From: Thalassospira sp. MCCC 1A01148
GTDB lineage: Bacteria; Pseudomonadota; Alphaproteobacteria; Rhodospirillales; Thalassospiraceae
DNA length: 61,070 nt
Direction: 5' to 3'
NCBI RefSeq assembly: GCF_001613795.1
Contig: NZ_LPVZ01000023.1
Span: 1-61,070 of the forward strand
The notes under the pieces were generated by a model, which saw only the letters and a program-made list of their open reading frames with translations, had not been told where the DNA came from and searched no databases. Of the stretch, positions 1 through 8,238 are shown one piece after another. How positions within the stretch are numbered: position 1 is the stretch's first letter; every line of letters begins with the position of its first letter. A program made the position numbers and the translations under genes.

Positions 1-90
1 AAACCCTGATCTGAGGGCCTAGCAGGCGATCGTGATCAGGGCGCGTTTAGGACTGTTTCGGCGGTAGCGTTCCTCCGCTACCAATTAAAC

Positions 91-120
91 AAGCCCTGCA
101 TCAATGATGCAGGGCTTGTT
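91..120 (+). terminator. Strong intrinsic terminator of an upstream unit
   Basis: A 13-bp perfect inverted repeat (91-103 with 105-117, of which the innermost pairs form the loop) is followed by a T-rich stretch (gtttcattt). It ends a transcription unit that enters from the left. The preceding bases contain an 8-bp inverted repeat (4-11 with 34-41) and a small hairpin near 62-82, so the unit may end in a structured RNA. Nothing here matches a tRNA T-arm or CCA end convincingly. Confidence 0.8.
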
Positions 121-193
121 TCATTTCTACGCGCAGGATCGGGCTTGAACCCCCTAGTTCACGAGAAAGCGAGGCACGCAGCTTTCGGGAGAC

Positions 194-261
194 ATCGCAC
201 CTTGTGCGATGGTCCGCCGGGCTCCGCCCAAGGATAAAAAGCAGCCCAAAGGCTGGTTTTT
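194..261 (-). terminator. Hairpins downstream of the LysR gene, likely its terminator
   Basis: Between the upstream terminator and the end of the LysR gene there is no plausible coding frame. Two stem-loops are visible: a 7-bp perfect hairpin (194-200 with 204-210), and an A5/T5-flanked hairpin (236-246 with 251-261, one internal mismatch, 4-nt loop). Read on the minus strand, the second ends in five T residues 37 bases past the LysR stop, fitting an intrinsic terminator for that gene. Confidence 0.6.
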
Positions 262-297
262 ACAATTCCCTCCTCCGCGAATATCAAGGGTTCTGGT

Positions 298-1185
298 CTA
301 GCTGAGCCCGGCATGTTCCTGCAACGCCCGCCAAATCTCCGCCTGCACCCGCCCCATCGCCTGATCCCGCCTTCTGATGGCGAAGACTTCTGTGTGACGC
401 GGGCGGAAGCCTTCGACGTTGAGCGCAACAAGCTCGCCGTTTTTAAGTTCTTCCGCGATCATGTGTTCGGGCAGGCCGCCCCAGCCATGGCCATTCATGA
501 TGACCGATTTCTTGGTGGCGAAGTCTGAAACAGTCCAGCGCCGCCCACCGGCAAGCACATCGCGCGACTGGTCGTAATCCGGGCCACCGGTGCCCGAGAC
601 GATGACCTGAACATAGCTTTGCATTTCCATGCGCGATCGCATGCCGCTGCGCCCGGCCATGGGGAAGCTGCGATGGGCGACGGGGCGGATGACAACCGCG
701 CCGACTGGCGTGGTTTCGACGTGGTCGATGTCGACCCCCTCCAACCCCGCGATGATCAGATCGGCTTCCCCCTTCATCAACCGGGCCAGCGGGCCGCCCA
801 TCATTTCGGTGGCAACCGCGATGTGGGTATTGGGGAATTTATCGCCGATTTCACCAAGGATTTTAAGGATCGGTTCGAGTGACATGGTCGCGGTCAGCGC
901 GATGCGCACCAGCGGTTCCTGTGTGCTGCGCAGTTCCTGTGCGGTGGCCTGAAGCTTGTGGAATTGATCAAGCACGCGGGTGGCTTCACGCAGGAATACT
1001 TCGCCCTCTGACGACAGGCGGGGTCGGTAGTCTTCGCGCGAAAAGATGGCAAAGCCCAGCTCGTCTTCGAGTTTGCGGACTTGATGGCTGATGGCCGATT
1101 GCGCCTTGTTCAGGCGATCCGCAGCCCCGCGAAAGGTGCCGGTACTGACAACCGCGTCAACGGCGATGAGTTGTTCGAGGTTCAT
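298..1185 (-). CDS. LysR-family transcriptional regulator
   Basis: A 295-residue LysR regulator. Residues 1-60 carry the winged helix-turn-helix (TFRGAADRLNKAQSAISHQV), followed by a substrate-binding domain typical of the family. The start is placed at 1185 because a GAGG Shine-Dalgarno lies 5 bases upstream; the open frame extends to 1218, but that extension would run through a palindromic operator. It is divergent from the glutathione transferase gene, so it probably controls that set and itself, with a small-molecule inducer that cannot be predicted from sequence. Confidence 0.9.
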   Translation of the reverse strand: MNLEQLIAVDAVVSTGTFRGAADRLNKAQSAISHQVRKLEDELGFAIFSREDYRPRLSSEGEVFLREATRVLDQFHKLQATAQELRSTQEPLVRIALTATMSLEPILKILGEIGDKFPNTHIAVATEMMGGPLARLMKGEADLIIAGLEGVDIDHVETTPVGAVVIRPVAHRSFPMAGRSGMRSRMEMQSYVQVIVSGTGGPDYDQSRDVLAGGRRWTVSDFATKKSVIMNGHGWGGLPEHMIAEELKNGELVALNVEGFRPRHTEVFAIRRRDQAMGRVQAEIWRALQEHAGLS

Positions 1186-1197
1186 GTACGCCTCAAG

Positions 1198-1218
1198 ATG
1201 ATCTGATTTATAGATCAT
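1198..1218. promoter_or_regulatory. Palindromic LysR-type operator
   Basis: A perfect inverted repeat with 7-bp arms (ATGATCT and AGATCAT) and a 7-bp AT-rich spacer contains a T-N11-A-like core, as expected of a LysR recognition site. It sits directly upstream of the LysR start, in the 112-bp divergent region it shares with the glutathione transferase gene. That position suits autoregulation and activation of the divergent operon. The assignment is by position and symmetry only. Confidence 0.6.
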
Positions 1219-1297
1219 TACTATGAAAAGTCGATATTATCAATTGCTCGTCTGGTTTGGCATTAAGGGGGCATAGATCAAACCAAAGGAGCTACCC

Positions 1298-1906
1298 ATG
1301 AAACTCTATTACTTGCCTGGTGCCTGTTCGCTTGCCAGCCACATCATGTTGCATGAAGTGGGGGGCAAGTTTGACATCGAAAGCGTTGATGTTGCGCAAG
1401 GCCTGACCGAAACCGGCCGCACATACCGCGAAATCAGCCCGAATGGCTATGTCCCCGCCCTTGAGATCGAAACGGGGGATACCCTGACCGAAGGTGTCGC
1501 GATCTTGCAATACATCGCTGATACCCACCCGTACAGTGCCTTTTCGCCAAAGCCCGGTTCGGTTGCACGCGCGCGCCTGCAACAGTTCTTGAACTTCGCC
1601 GCAGCAGAGCTTCACAAATCCTGGGGCCCGCTTTTCACCGACGGGTCGAGCGCGGCGGAACAGCTTGCGGCCAAGCAAAAGGTCGGAACCAAGTTCGATT
1701 ATCTTGAAAGCGTATTGGCAGATGGCCGCGAGTACCTTGTTGAAAACCGGTTCTCGGTGGCTGATGCCTATACCTTTGTTCTGGCGAACTGGGCGAATTT
1801 CAAGGAAATCGATCTGGGCAACTGGCCGAACCTTGCGACGTTTGTCGCGCGCATTCAGGCCCGCCCGGCAACGCTGGCTGCGATGAAGGCCGAAGGGCTT
1901 GTGTGA
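1298..1906 (+). CDS. Glutathione S-transferase, beta-class-like
   Basis: A 202-residue cytosolic glutathione transferase. The N-terminal thioredoxin-fold domain begins MKLYYLPGACSLASHI, with a cysteine at position 10 as in bacterial beta-class enzymes, and has the conserved cis-proline segment (NGYVPALE) and the acidic glutathione-contacting TEGVAILQYI. An all-helical C-terminal domain follows from about residue 85. An AAAGGAG ribosome site precedes the ATG. The gene is first in a set with an NTF2-like protein, a tautomerase, a YdcZ-like membrane protein and a cupin, next to a divergent LysR gene. This suggests inducible handling of an electrophilic or aromatic compound; the substrate is unknown. 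Confidence 0.92.
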   Translation: MKLYYLPGACSLASHIMLHEVGGKFDIESVDVAQGLTETGRTYREISPNGYVPALEIETGDTLTEGVAILQYIADTHPYSAFSPKPGSVARARLQQFLNFAAAELHKSWGPLFTDGSSAAEQLAAKQKVGTKFDYLESVLADGREYLVENRFSVADAYTFVLANWANFKEIDLGNWPNLATFVARIQARPATLAAMKAEGLV

Positions 1907-2286
1907 TGAAATCTTCTGATGAACAGCAGATCGACGCGTTGATGGAGCGCTATTTCGAAGGGCTTTATCACTCTGACAGTGCAATCCTGCGCACCGTGTT
2001 CCACCCGGAACTTGCGTATGTCAATGCGACGGACGGCAATCACGAGTTCATGGATCTTGAGACGTACATGACGCGCATCGATAACCGTGAACCCCCGGCC
2101 AAACGCGGTGATCCCCGCCGCGAAAGCGTTGACCGGGTATCCCTGACGGGCCGCCAGATGGGCCTGGTCGAAGCCCGCATGACCATGATGGGTCGGGATT
2201 ATCAAGACCTGCTGACACTGATCCATACCGATGACGGATGGCAGGTGATCACCAAGGTTTTCGCGTATCGCGCAAAGGAGGACTGA
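1906..2286 (+). CDS. NTF2-fold / SnoaL-like protein (putative lumazine-binding family)
   Basis: A 126-residue protein of the NTF2-like cone fold, resembling the putative lumazine-binding (DUF4440/SnoaL-like) group. It opens with a helix (QQIDALMERYFEGLYHSD), then the conserved LRTVFHPELAYV segment, and ends with the strand pattern DGWQVITKVFAY. The start codon overlaps the stop of the glutathione transferase gene (TGATG), indicating translational coupling. Proteins of this fold bind or isomerise small hydrophobic ligands, but no catalytic residues can be assigned here. Confidence 0.8.
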   Translation: MKSSDEQQIDALMERYFEGLYHSDSAILRTVFHPELAYVNATDGNHEFMDLETYMTRIDNREPPAKRGDPRRESVDRVSLTGRQMGLVEARMTMMGRDYQDLLTLIHTDDGWQVITKVFAYRAKED

Positions 2287-2289
2287 GCA

Positions 2290-2511
2290 ATGCCGTACGT
2301 CAATATCAAGGTCACCCGCGAAGGTGGGCCGGATGGAACCGGCCCAACTCCGGAAGAAAAAGTGCAACTGATCAAGGGCGTAACTGATCTGCTTCAGAAG
2401 GTCCTGAACAAGTCACCCGCGACAACTTTTGTTGTGATTGACGAGGTGTCTCTGGACGACTGGGGCATATCGGGCCGGTCCGTCCGAGATATCCGGTCAA
2501 CCCAAAGCTAG
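2290..2511 (+). CDS. 4-oxalocrotonate tautomerase family protein
   Basis: A 73-residue tautomerase. After removal of the initiator Met, Pro-1 (MPYVNIKV) would be the catalytic base of the family, which interconverts enol and keto forms of 2-oxo acids from aromatic meta-cleavage or of dehalogenation intermediates. The usual family length is 60-75 residues, so it is complete. An AAAGGAGG ribosome site overlaps the end of the preceding gene, with only a 3-base gap, so the three cytosolic genes are one operon. Confidence 0.9.
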   Translation: MPYVNIKVTREGGPDGTGPTPEEKVQLIKGVTDLLQKVLNKSPATTFVVIDEVSLDDWGISGRSVRDIRSTQS

Positions 2512-2539
2512 CCCCTGCTTCCCCCCGTGCAGAGGCTAT

Positions 2540-2572
2540 GACATCAACGGCACCTCGCATGCCGTTGATGTC
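2540..2572 (+). terminator. 13-bp perfect stem-loop between tautomerase and YdcZ-like gene
   Basis: A perfect 13-bp inverted repeat (2540-2552 with 2560-2572) encloses a 7-base loop. It is not followed by a clear T run (ttcccgatt), so it may act as an attenuator or mRNA-stabilising hairpin rather than a full terminator. It makes full co-transcription of the first three genes with the downstream pair uncertain. Confidence 0.55.
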
Positions 2573-2603
2573 TTCCCGATTGACGCTGTTTGGAGTGTAT
2601 ACA

Positions 2604-3053
2604 ATGAACGAGGGCAGTGGCTGGATGTACCTGACGATGCTTTTGGCCGGGCTTGCGATCCCGGTGATGGCGGCGATGAGTGCCGAGGTTAGTCATAGGG
2701 TCGGTGCACCGACGGCAGCCGTTGGCATTTTTCTGACGGCGGCTGTGGCGGCAACACTCTTTGCGCATCTCAGCGGTGGTTTGCGCCTGAACATGCTTGG
2801 CAGCATTGCTATCCCGACAGTCCTGGGCGGTGCAATCATCGCATTTTATTTGCTGTCGATTTCGATCCTCGGGCTAAAGGTCGGGATTGGAACGGCGGTT
2901 TTGCTGGTCCTTGCCGGGCAGATCGCAAGCTCGGTGGTGATCGATACGTTCGGGCTGTTTGGCGCGCCGCGCGTTCCGGTTAACGTCATGCGTATCCTTG
3001 GTATCATTTTGGTTGTCACGGGCGTTATTCTGGCACGAAGACCCGCTCTTTAG
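2604..3053 (+). CDS. YdcZ/DUF606-family DMT membrane protein
   Basis: A 149-residue integral membrane protein with about five hydrophobic segments, matching the size and topology of the YdcZ (DUF606) branch of the drug/metabolite transporter superfamily. The start at 2604 is chosen because it gives the family length and is preceded by TTGGAG; the open frame extends upstream through the hairpin. It could export a small compound linked to the neighbouring detoxification genes, but the substrate is unknown. Confidence 0.8.
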   Translation: MNEGSGWMYLTMLLAGLAIPVMAAMSAEVSHRVGAPTAAVGIFLTAAVAATLFAHLSGGLRLNMLGSIAIPTVLGGAIIAFYLLSISILGLKVGIGTAVLLVLAGQIASSVVIDTFGLFGAPRVPVNVMRILGIILVVTGVILARRPAL

Positions 3054-3109
3054 GCAACGCAATAGTTCGGTCACCATTGATGGAAACAGATCGAGATCAG
3101 GGAACGACA

Positions 3110-3589
3110 ATGACACAGTATGTTGTAAAGAAATCAGAAATTGATGCGTTTGACGGCACCGCAAAGACCCATTTCCTCAATGAAAATGCAAAGCGCACAA
3201 ACAAGTCTTTGGGTGATATGACCGGCCTGACCGGGCTTGGCTTTCATATCATCGACGTCCCGCCGGGCTGTTGGTCGACCGAGTATCACGTCCACCATTT
3301 CGAGGACGAATGCACCTATGTTCTTTCCGGGACAGGCACGGTCATAATTGGTGACGAAACCCATCCTATCGAAGCAGGCGATTTCATCGGCTATCGCAAG
3401 GGCGGACTGCCCCATACGATGAAAAATACAGGCCAAGACGTGCTTCGCTGCATTGTCGCCGGTGAAAGGCTTGACCACGACGTTGCGGATTACCCGAACA
3501 AAAAGAAGCGGATTTACCGTAATGCCGGTCAGAAGTGGGACCTTGTCGATCACGACGCCATTGCCAATCCGCAGGCCGGTGAGAAATAG
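3110..3589 (+). CDS. Cupin-domain protein
   Basis: A 159-residue single-domain cupin. Cupin motif 1 is visible as a histidine cluster followed by acidic residues (EYHVHHFEDECTYVLSGTG) and motif 2 includes a PHTMKN histidine, which together would bind one metal ion. The core is followed by a lysine-rich tail. An AGGGA ribosome site precedes the ATG. Single-domain cupins range from metal-dependent dioxygenases and isomerases to binding proteins, so the reaction is not predictable. It is probably the last gene of the LysR-linked set. Confidence 0.85.
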   Translation: MTQYVVKKSEIDAFDGTAKTHFLNENAKRTNKSLGDMTGLTGLGFHIIDVPPGCWSTEYHVHHFEDECTYVLSGTGTVIIGDETHPIEAGDFIGYRKGGLPHTMKNTGQDVLRCIVAGERLDHDVADYPNKKKRIYRNAGQKWDLVDHDAIANPQAGEK

Positions 3590-3755
3590 ACCTGACCCGT
3601 GCATAGGTTGCGCGGCTTGGTGCGGATCGCGGGCTTGAGATTGCGCTGATATCCTCCGCCCGGTTTTCCCTATCACCAGTTTGACCAACTGGACTGGCGT
3701 TTGGCTGATAAGGTAACGTAGTACTAGCGTTTCTGACGAGAACCGGGGGTGGAAC

Positions 3756-5135
3756 ATGTCGGGCGGGCAAGATCAGACGCGTCGTCGGTCACTATTGCCA
3801 TTTGCCTATTCGCTACAGGCATTGGTGCGCGGGCGACTTTGGTTGCAAGTTTTGGTCGGCATGGTGCTGGGGGTGGGGACCGGTCTGCTGATCGGGCCGA
3901 CAACCGGGCTGCTGTCGCGCGAAACGGCATCGGTAGTGGGCAACTGGCTGGCCTTTCCCGGACATCTTTTCCTTGCGCTTATCCAGATGATCGTCATCCC
4001 GCTGGTGTTTTCATCGATCATTCGTGGCCTGTGTTCCTCGGATGATATTGATCAACTGCGCAGGCTTGGGGTTCGCGCGGTGCTGTTCTTTGTGCTGACG
4101 ACCGCGATTGCTGTGACCATCGGGGTTGCCCTGGCTTTGTTTATCCGCCCCGGCGATTACGTGGATGCCACCAACCTTGGTCTGGCCAGTGCGATCGGGG
4201 CCCCGGCCGAGGCCGCTGGCAGCGGGCAGGCACGGCTACTTGATTTGCCGGCACATGTTTTAACGCTTCTGCCGTCCAATCCGCTGTCCTCGATGGTTGA
4301 AAGCAACATGCTGCAGATTGTTATATTTGCCAGCATTTTTGGTGTGGCGCTTGTCGTGATGCAACGCGACAAAGCCCGCCCGGTGCTTGATCTGCTGGCG
4401 AGCTTGCAGGAAGTCTGTTTGACCATCGTGAAATGGGCCATGTGGTTGGCGCCGCTTGCCGTCTTTGGTCTGATGGCGCGTCTGACTGCCGATACCGGGC
4501 CACAGGCATTGTTGGGTATGCTGGTCTATGTGGCGACGGTGCTGCTGGGCCTGGGGCTGATGCTTGGCATGTTGCTTGTGGTTGCGCGCATATATGGCGG
4601 TTTGCCACCACGCGTATTTATCGGTGCGGCCAAGGATGTCATGTTGCTGGCCTTTTCGACCTCAAGTTCGGCCGCTGTGATGCCGCTGTCGATCAAAACG
4701 GCCGAAGGGCCGCTCAAGGTCAAAAAACATATCAGCCAGTTTGTCATTCCGCTTGGTGCAACAATCAACATGAACGGCACGGCCTTGTATCAGGGCGTTG
4801 CAGCGATTTTCATCGCTCAGGTTTTTGGTGTCGAAATTGGTTCTGCGGGGTTGGTCCTGATTGTGCTGACGTCTGTGGGGGCGTCGATTGGGTCGCCGGC
4901 GACGCCCGGGGTCGGGATCGTCATCCTGTCGACCATTCTGGTGTCGATCGGTGTTCCGGCATCGGGGATCGCCCTGATCATGGGGGTGGACCGGCTTCTG
5001 GATATGAGCCGCACGGTGATCAATGTTTGCGGGGATCTGGTCGCCTGTATCGTGCTTGATCGCATGGATCAGACCGACACCGAAGTTACCGATGACCCTG
5101 CAGAACCATCCCGGGCAGAGGCCGAAACCACCTGA
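3756..5135 (+). CDS. Dicarboxylate/amino acid:cation symporter (DAACS family)
   Basis: A 459-residue inner-membrane transporter of the glutamate/aspartate/C4-dicarboxylate (GltP/DctA) family. The re-entrant-loop signature STSSSAAVMPLSI, the sodium and substrate site GATINMNGTALYQG, the second loop SIGSPATPGVG and the terminal DRLLDMSRTVINVCGD, whose Asp and Asn contact substrate and sodium, are all present. An acidic C-terminal tail follows. It stands alone between the cupin and a diguanylate cyclase. The exact substrate (glutamate, aspartate, succinate or a neutral amino acid) cannot be fixed from the motifs. Confidence 0.93.
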   Translation: MSGGQDQTRRRSLLPFAYSLQALVRGRLWLQVLVGMVLGVGTGLLIGPTTGLLSRETASVVGNWLAFPGHLFLALIQMIVIPLVFSSIIRGLCSSDDIDQLRRLGVRAVLFFVLTTAIAVTIGVALALFIRPGDYVDATNLGLASAIGAPAEAAGSGQARLLDLPAHVLTLLPSNPLSSMVESNMLQIVIFASIFGVALVVMQRDKARPVLDLLASLQEVCLTIVKWAMWLAPLAVFGLMARLTADTGPQALLGMLVYVATVLLGLGLMLGMLLVVARIYGGLPPRVFIGAAKDVMLLAFSTSSSAAVMPLSIKTAEGPLKVKKHISQFVIPLGATINMNGTALYQGVAAIFIAQVFGVEIGSAGLVLIVLTSVGASIGSPATPGVGIVILSTILVSIGVPASGIALIMGVDRLLDMSRTVINVCGDLVACIVLDRMDQTDTEVTDDPAEPSRAEAETT

Positions 5136-5296
5136 TCGGCAGCGTGAAGGCGAGGAGCAACTTTCCTCGATCTTTGTTCCAGATCATGGACAGAGACCCA
5201 CTAAAGGCGAGATTGTTCCAAAGGTTAGATTCCAATTATACATTGGTATGTATATATTCAGCGTGACAAATTTACCCGGGAAAACCACGCCTGCCG

Positions 5297-6610
5297 ATGA
5301 CCTATGTCGACTATCTTTCCATTATCTTTGCGTTCGTTGCCGTTGGCGCATTGGCATATTCCGTCCATTCGCGCCGGCAGGCGCGGACGACGCTCAATGT
5401 ATTCGATACCCTGATTGCGAACATTTCGGATGGCATCGTGACGTTGGGCGCAGATGGATCGGTTCAGGCGCTGAACGCCGCAGCGGCAGAGATGTTTGAT
5501 CAGCCGGAGGGCGCGGTTTCCGGGCTTCGTCTTACCGACCTTTTGCCTGATGGGCCTGAAAATACTGATAAAACGCAGGCAACCGAATACCGCAGCAACG
5601 CGATGCGCTCGAACGGGACGACTTTCCCGGTTGAGGTAAAGCGTCTCGTGCTCCGGGGCCAGAATGAACGTGTGCTGATCGTCCGTGATCTCTCACGTGT
5701 GCGACCGGACGCGCATGAGGAAGAGCAACGCTTCAAGCAAAGCCAGTATTTCGCGCGCATCGGGACCTGGGACTGGCGCGTGGATACCGACGAACTTTAC
5801 TGGTCCGACGCCATTTACGGCATGTTCGGCTATAAACCGGGCGAGGTAACGCCGACCTATTCCCTGTTCTGTGATGCCGTACATCCCGACGACAAGGAAC
5901 GCGTCCGCGAAGGCGAAATCCGCTGCATTGAAACTGGCCAGAACCATGACGAGGAATACCGCGTCGTCTGGCCGAACGGCACCATTCGATGGCTGCGCGA
6001 AACCGGCAACGTCATCAAGGATGAGGCCGGGGAAACCGTCAAAATGATGGGGGTTGTGCGCGACATTACCGAGGAACGCGAGGAAGTCGATCAAATCCGC
6101 GACCTTGCTTTCCATGATCCACTCACCCGCTTGCCCAATCGGATCATCTTCGAGGACAGGCTCTCAAGGGCGATTGAGCGTGCAAACCGCCATCAAAAAC
6201 AGGTTGCCGTTGTCTTTATCGATCTGGACGGTTTCAAGCTGATCAATGACGAGCTTGGCCACGCTGCCGGAGACCGTGTTTTGGTGAATACCGGACAGCG
6301 TCTGGTCAATGCTGTGCGGGCAACTGATACTGTTGCGCGCATCGGCGGTGATGAATTCACCATCATCCTTGAGGATCTGGATAACGACGCCGAGGTGCAT
6401 GGTGTCGCCAAGAAGATCATTGGTACAGTGTCCACGCCGATGGAACTCGGGGACGGCACGTATCATGTGGGGGCGAGCCTTGGCATTGCGATCTATCCCG
6501 AACATGCCCGAACGCTTGATACCCTGATCCATATCGCTGATCAGGCGATGTATGCCGCCAAGGCGACGGGAACGAACCTTTATCGTGTCGGTTGGGAGAT
6601 GGCAGACTGA
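5297..6610 (+). CDS. Membrane-anchored PAS-PAS-GGDEF diguanylate cyclase
   Basis: A 437-residue protein with one N-terminal membrane segment (about residues 7-22), a PAS domain (about 38-130), a second PAS of the PAS_3 type with PAC tail (about 150-260) and a GGDEF domain (about 270-432). The active-site signature RIGGDEF is intact, and an RxxD inhibitory site (RATD) lies five residues before it, so the enzyme should make cyclic di-GMP from two GTP and show product inhibition. The GNAT gene starts at its stop codon (TGATG), suggesting co-translation. Confidence 0.92.
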   Translation: MTYVDYLSIIFAFVAVGALAYSVHSRRQARTTLNVFDTLIANISDGIVTLGADGSVQALNAAAAEMFDQPEGAVSGLRLTDLLPDGPENTDKTQATEYRSNAMRSNGTTFPVEVKRLVLRGQNERVLIVRDLSRVRPDAHEEEQRFKQSQYFARIGTWDWRVDTDELYWSDAIYGMFGYKPGEVTPTYSLFCDAVHPDDKERVREGEIRCIETGQNHDEEYRVVWPNGTIRWLRETGNVIKDEAGETVKMMGVVRDITEEREEVDQIRDLAFHDPLTRLPNRIIFEDRLSRAIERANRHQKQVAVVFIDLDGFKLINDELGHAAGDRVLVNTGQRLVNAVRATDTVARIGGDEFTIILEDLDNDAEVHGVAKKIIGTVSTPMELGDGTYHVGASLGIAIYPEHARTLDTLIHIADQAMYAAKATGTNLYRVGWEMAD

Positions 6611-7065
6611 TGGCCGAGATGATCGAAATACGCCCCGCCACGGGTGCCGACCGGGATGCCTGGGCCGGCCTGTTTCGCGACTATATGGTGTTTTATGGCT
6701 GCGCGGTCTCTGAAACCGCACTTGATACGACATGGGGCTGGATCATCGACCCCGACGGACCAATGGACTGCCTGCTGGCTGTCAGGGACGGTCAGGCGAT
6801 CGGATTTGCCCAATACCGCGCTGTGCCGGAAACCCTGACGGGGGGCTGGTTCGGCCAGCTTGACGATCTATACGTCACACCAGAAGCCCGAAGCCACGGC
6901 GTGGCTAAGGCCCTGATGCAGCGGCTGGGCGAAACTGCCCGCGATCGCGGCTGGTTCAAACTGGCCTGGATCACGGCAGAAGACAACGCGACAGCACGGC
7001 GGCTTTACGACCAGATCGGCAATGCCTCGAACTGGGTGGTTTATGAGAAGCCAATTGAGGGCTAA
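6610..7065 (+). CDS. GNAT-family N-acetyltransferase
   Basis: A 151-residue GNAT acetyltransferase. The acetyl-CoA binding region is seen as LDDLYVTPEARSHGVAKALMQRL (only the R-x-x-G/A-x-A type loop is given here as key residues), followed by the C-terminal AEDNATARRLYDQIG motif in which the Tyr often acts as general acid. Its ATG overlaps the diguanylate cyclase stop. The acceptor (amino acid, antibiotic, polyamine or protein) is unknown. It converges on a minus-strand exporter gene only 14 bases away. Confidence 0.88.
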   Translation: MAEMIEIRPATGADRDAWAGLFRDYMVFYGCAVSETALDTTWGWIIDPDGPMDCLLAVRDGQAIGFAQYRAVPETLTGGWFGQLDDLYVTPEARSHGVAKALMQRLGETARDRGWFKLAWITAEDNATARRLYDQIGNASNWVVYEKPIEG

Positions 7066-7079
7066 GGTCTGAAAGGTCG

Positions 7080-8105
7080 TTATCCTCTCTTCCTTGGCAT
7101 CAGTCGACCATCGATCATCACCAGTCCTGCCCCAATCACCGTCATGCCGATGATATGTTGCATCATCAGTGTTTCCCCGAGAAAGCCGACCCCCAGCAAT
7201 ATCGCACTGACCGGAATCAGGAAGGTCACAAGCAGCAGGTTGCTCGACCCGGCGCGTTTGAGGATGGCGAAATAGAGGATATAGGCAAGCGCAGTGCTCA
7301 GCGTTGCAAAGCCCAGAACGGCAAGGATGGTGCTGGTCGTCGGGACGGGCAGGTGCCAGGGCTGATCAATCATGAGTGACAGCGGCAGCAACATCAGGCT
7401 TGAAGCACTCGTCATCCCGGCTGCCGTCAGGATTGGCGGCGTTGCAGCAAAACGACGGCCAAACACCCCGGCACAGCCATAGCTGAACGCGGCAAGCAAA
7501 ACGGCACCCGGCGCAAGCAGGCCTATCGTGTTGCCAGATGTCGGAAGGCCGAAAATCACAACCACACCGCCAAACCCGATCAACACGCCGATAGCTTTGC
7601 GCGCCGTCAGTTTTTCCGTATCTGTCGCAATGTGGGCAATCAGCAGGGTGAAAAGCGGGGTGGTTGCATTCAGGATGGCTGCAAGGCTGCTGGTGATTTG
7701 TGTCTGACTCCAGACAATCAGGCAAAAGGGCACAAGGTTGTTAAGCCCGCCCATCACGGCAACGCCCGCCCAGAATTTCGGATCACGCGGTACGGCAATA
7801 TCGCGCAACACCACCACCCACCACAGAACCATGGTCGCAATAGACACCCGGCACAGCACAAGCGTCAGGGGCGGCAGATCGACAAGCGCGATTTCGGTAA
7901 AGAAAAATGACCCACCCCACAGGACCGATAGCGAAATCAGCATCAACCAGCTGAGGCGGTCCATCGGTTGGGCAGGTGGTTGCTTGGGATGTAAGCCGCC
8001 TGCATTAGAGAAGTTTTTGGCCCCATCAATACCACGATGTTTCGGGCGTGAAGCCAGTTCCATATCAAGCGATATCAAACGTGTGGTGTTTTCATGGGGC
8101 AGCAT
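7080..8105 (-). CDS. EamA-family DMT transporter
   Basis: A 341-residue drug/metabolite transporter with two EamA repeats (ten hydrophobic segments) after an unusual hydrophilic leader of about 45 residues. The first repeat opens LISLSVLWGGSFFFTEIAL, typical of the family. The start at 8105 has GGAG six bases upstream; a TTG at 8135 and an internal ATG near residue 48 are alternatives. It is probably an inner-membrane exporter of metabolites or amino acids. It lies downstream of a second DMT gene but behind a terminator, so it is likely expressed separately. Confidence 0.88.
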   Translation of the reverse strand: MLPHENTTRLISLDMELASRPKHRGIDGAKNFSNAGGLHPKQPPAQPMDRLSWLMLISLSVLWGGSFFFTEIALVDLPPLTLVLCRVSIATMVLWWVVVLRDIAVPRDPKFWAGVAVMGGLNNLVPFCLIVWSQTQITSSLAAILNATTPLFTLLIAHIATDTEKLTARKAIGVLIGFGGVVVIFGLPTSGNTIGLLAPGAVLLAAFSYGCAGVFGRRFAATPPILTAAGMTSASSLMLLPLSLMIDQPWHLPVPTTSTILAVLGFATLSTALAYILYFAILKRAGSSNLLLVTFLIPVSAILLGVGFLGETLMMQHIIGMTVIGAGLVMIDGRLMPRKRG

Positions 8106-8194
8106 CGCGGGCTCCGTCGATCTGTTGGTGACCAACGAAGATTAGGCGGATCGGCTTTTTGCTGCTCGCCAGTTTCGGACCTGAAGGTGAGATC

Positions 8195-8222
8195 AAAAAA
8201 AACGGGACCAAAGCGGCCCCAT
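8195..8222 (-). terminator. Intrinsic terminator of the upstream DMT gene
   Basis: On the minus strand a GGGGCC stem pairs with GGTCCC (one G-T wobble) across a 5-base loop and is followed by eight T residues. It begins 16 bases past the stop of the DMT gene at 8239-9171. Confidence 0.85.
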
Positions 8223-8238
8223 TTTAATCATCAGACAA

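Noticed and set aside
1..90. A tRNA or tmRNA 3-prime end before the first terminator
   Set aside because: No T-arm, no acceptor stem and no clear CCA could be fitted to the sequence.
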